Below are positions 63,183 to 64,000 of a stretch of DNA of 64,000 nucleotides, piece after piece. Position numbers and translations under genes: made by a program. Position 1 is the first letter of the stretch. The number at the start of each line of letters is the position of its first letter. Source of the DNA: Arthrobacter sp. StoSoilB19 (GTDB taxonomy: Bacteria > Actinomycetota > Actinomycetes > Actinomycetales > Micrococcaceae). The notes below the pieces were generated by a model that did not search any database, was not told where the DNA came from, and saw only the letters and a list, made by a program, of their open reading frames with translations. The DNA lies in the NCBI RefSeq assembly GCF_019977275.1, contig NZ_AP024650.1, forward strand, positions 62,001 to 126,000, written 5' to 3'.

Positions 63183-64000
63183 TTACTTGAAGAACTTGGG
63201 GGCGTTCTGGGCGATGGTGCTGTCCATGGTCTCCGTGAACTGCTGGGGCGTGATTTCGCCCTGGACCAGCAGGACGAGCTCCTGCTGCAGCCGCCCGTTG
63301 GTGGTGGGGTCCAGCTGGGTGTCCCAGGGCATGGCCTGCTTGGCGCCCAGGTCCTTGGCCTGGTCCAGCGCCTTCCGGTACAGCGGCGTGGCGTTGGCAG
63401 GAATGGCGGTTTCGACGTCGGTGGTGGGGGAGAGTGCCCCGGTGGCGGCGTATTCAGCGGGGTACTTCTGCAGGGCGAACTTAAGGAAGTCGCTCACCAG
63501 CGGATCGTAGGTCTTGGCGTTGACCGCCATGCCGATGCCCGACGGGGACACGAACTCGTTGGCCGCCGTCACCGAGCCGGCTGTGGTGGGCAGGGTGAAG
63601 AAGTCGATGTCGTCGCGCACGGCAGGGTTGAGCTTGTCCGTGGCCAGGCTGGGCAATTCCCAGGTGCCGATGTTGTACATGGCGGCCTGGCCGGAGGTGA
63701 ACTGGTTCTGCGCGTCTGAATAGCCCTGCGCGGAGAACCCGTCCTGAAAGCACTTGGCCTTGCCCAGTTCCGCCAGCCAGTTGACGGTCTTCTGTCCTGC
63801 GGGGTCGGTGAACTTGGCCTCGCCCTTCTTCAGTTTCTGGACGAACTCCGGTCCGGCTGCCCGGAAGGGCTGGTAGGCGGCGTACCGTTCCAGCGGCCAC
63901 TGGTCCTGGCCGTCGATGGCAATCGGCGTGATGCCGGCGCCGCGGAGGGCGGTGCACATGGCGGGAATGTCGTCCAGGGACTTGGGCACGGCCACCCCGG
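63183..64000 (-). CDS. Sugar ABC transporter substrate-binding protein, C-terminal part (continues past window)
   Basis: The last 270 or so residues of a family 1 extracellular solute-binding protein; the frame is open at the right window edge, so the signal peptide and first lobe are outside. Marks are FTSGQAAMYNIGTWELPSLA, VSPSGIGMAVNAKTYDP and a helical end (LQQELVLLVQGEITPQQFTE). It delivers a carbohydrate to the two permeases encoded next. The specific sugar is not predictable. Confidence 0.9.
   Translation of the reverse strand, partial: GVAVPKSLDDIPAMCTALRGAGITPIAIDGQDQWPLERYAAYQPFRAAGPEFVQKLKKGEAKFTDPAGQKTVNWLAELGKAKCFQDGFSAQGYSDAQNQFTSGQAAMYNIGTWELPSLATDKLNPAVRDDIDFFTLPTTAGSVTAANEFVSPSGIGMAVNAKTYDPLVSDFLKFALQKYPAEYAATGALSPTTDVETAIPANATPLYRKALDQAKDLGAKQAMPWDTQLDPTTNGRLQQELVLLVQGEITPQQFTETMDSTIAQNAPKFFK

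Overview
The window is high-GC DNA with actinobacterial gene content: a DUF4193 protein, a mycobacterial-type MptB mannosyltransferase, a PAS-ANTAR regulator, and many LacI, IclR and GntR regulator/transporter cassettes. This fits a soil Micrococcaceae such as Arthrobacter or Pseudarthrobacter; the assignment rests on gene content and style, not on a marker gene.

Layout. 1-2.5 kb: the end of a LacI regulator, an enolase-superfamily sugar-acid dehydratase, then decayed gene fragments including a broken FadR-type GntR regulator. 2.5-8.6 kb: a LacI repressor divergent from a polar amino-acid-type ABC transporter, a Gfo/Idh dehydrogenase and a FAD amine oxidase, with paired LacI-like operators between them. 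8.7-17.5 kb: SulP anion transporter, mptB, two tandem GT87 paralogues that both appear to start with ATT, a 67-residue protein, TerC with a yybP-ykoY manganese riboswitch, and a beta-hydroxyacid dehydrogenase. 17.5-29.4 kb: catabolic and transport cassettes (MHS transporter; GntR plus MFS; IclR with TctBAC, RraA, a reductase, a DctM-like permease and a frameshifted cyclase). 29.4-39 kb: MOSC protein, UvrA-like ATPase, AraC and VOC pair, CBU_0592-like protein, PAS-ANTAR, MHS transporter, IclR with FAH and D-2-hydroxyacid dehydrogenase.

Roughly 39-54.4 kb is an accessory, visibly more AT-rich island. It holds two likely immune modules. The first (39.4-45.9 kb) is a membrane protein, a trypco2 protein and a 1740-residue trypsin/STAND-NTPase protein with about 24 near-identical 37-38-residue helical repeats. 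The second (46.5-51.7 kb, opposite strand) is a kinase-helicase plus PLD-nuclease pair matching type I Mokosh, here with a C-terminal S1 RNA-binding domain on the nuclease. Around them are a broken serine resolvase, a broken winged-helix fragment, a small HTH gene with two palindromic operators, DUF4193 and YegP genes, and a tRNA-3'-end-like fragment at the right edge.

54.4-64 kb returns to chromosomal style: a RelA/SpoT-domain protein, a LacI-controlled nucleoside utilisation operon (nucleoside hydrolase, MFS transporter, ribokinase), and a sugar ABC transporter operon ending in its LacI regulator, cut by the window end.

The best candidate for an undescribed system is the membrane protein/trypco2/trypsin-STAND operon.
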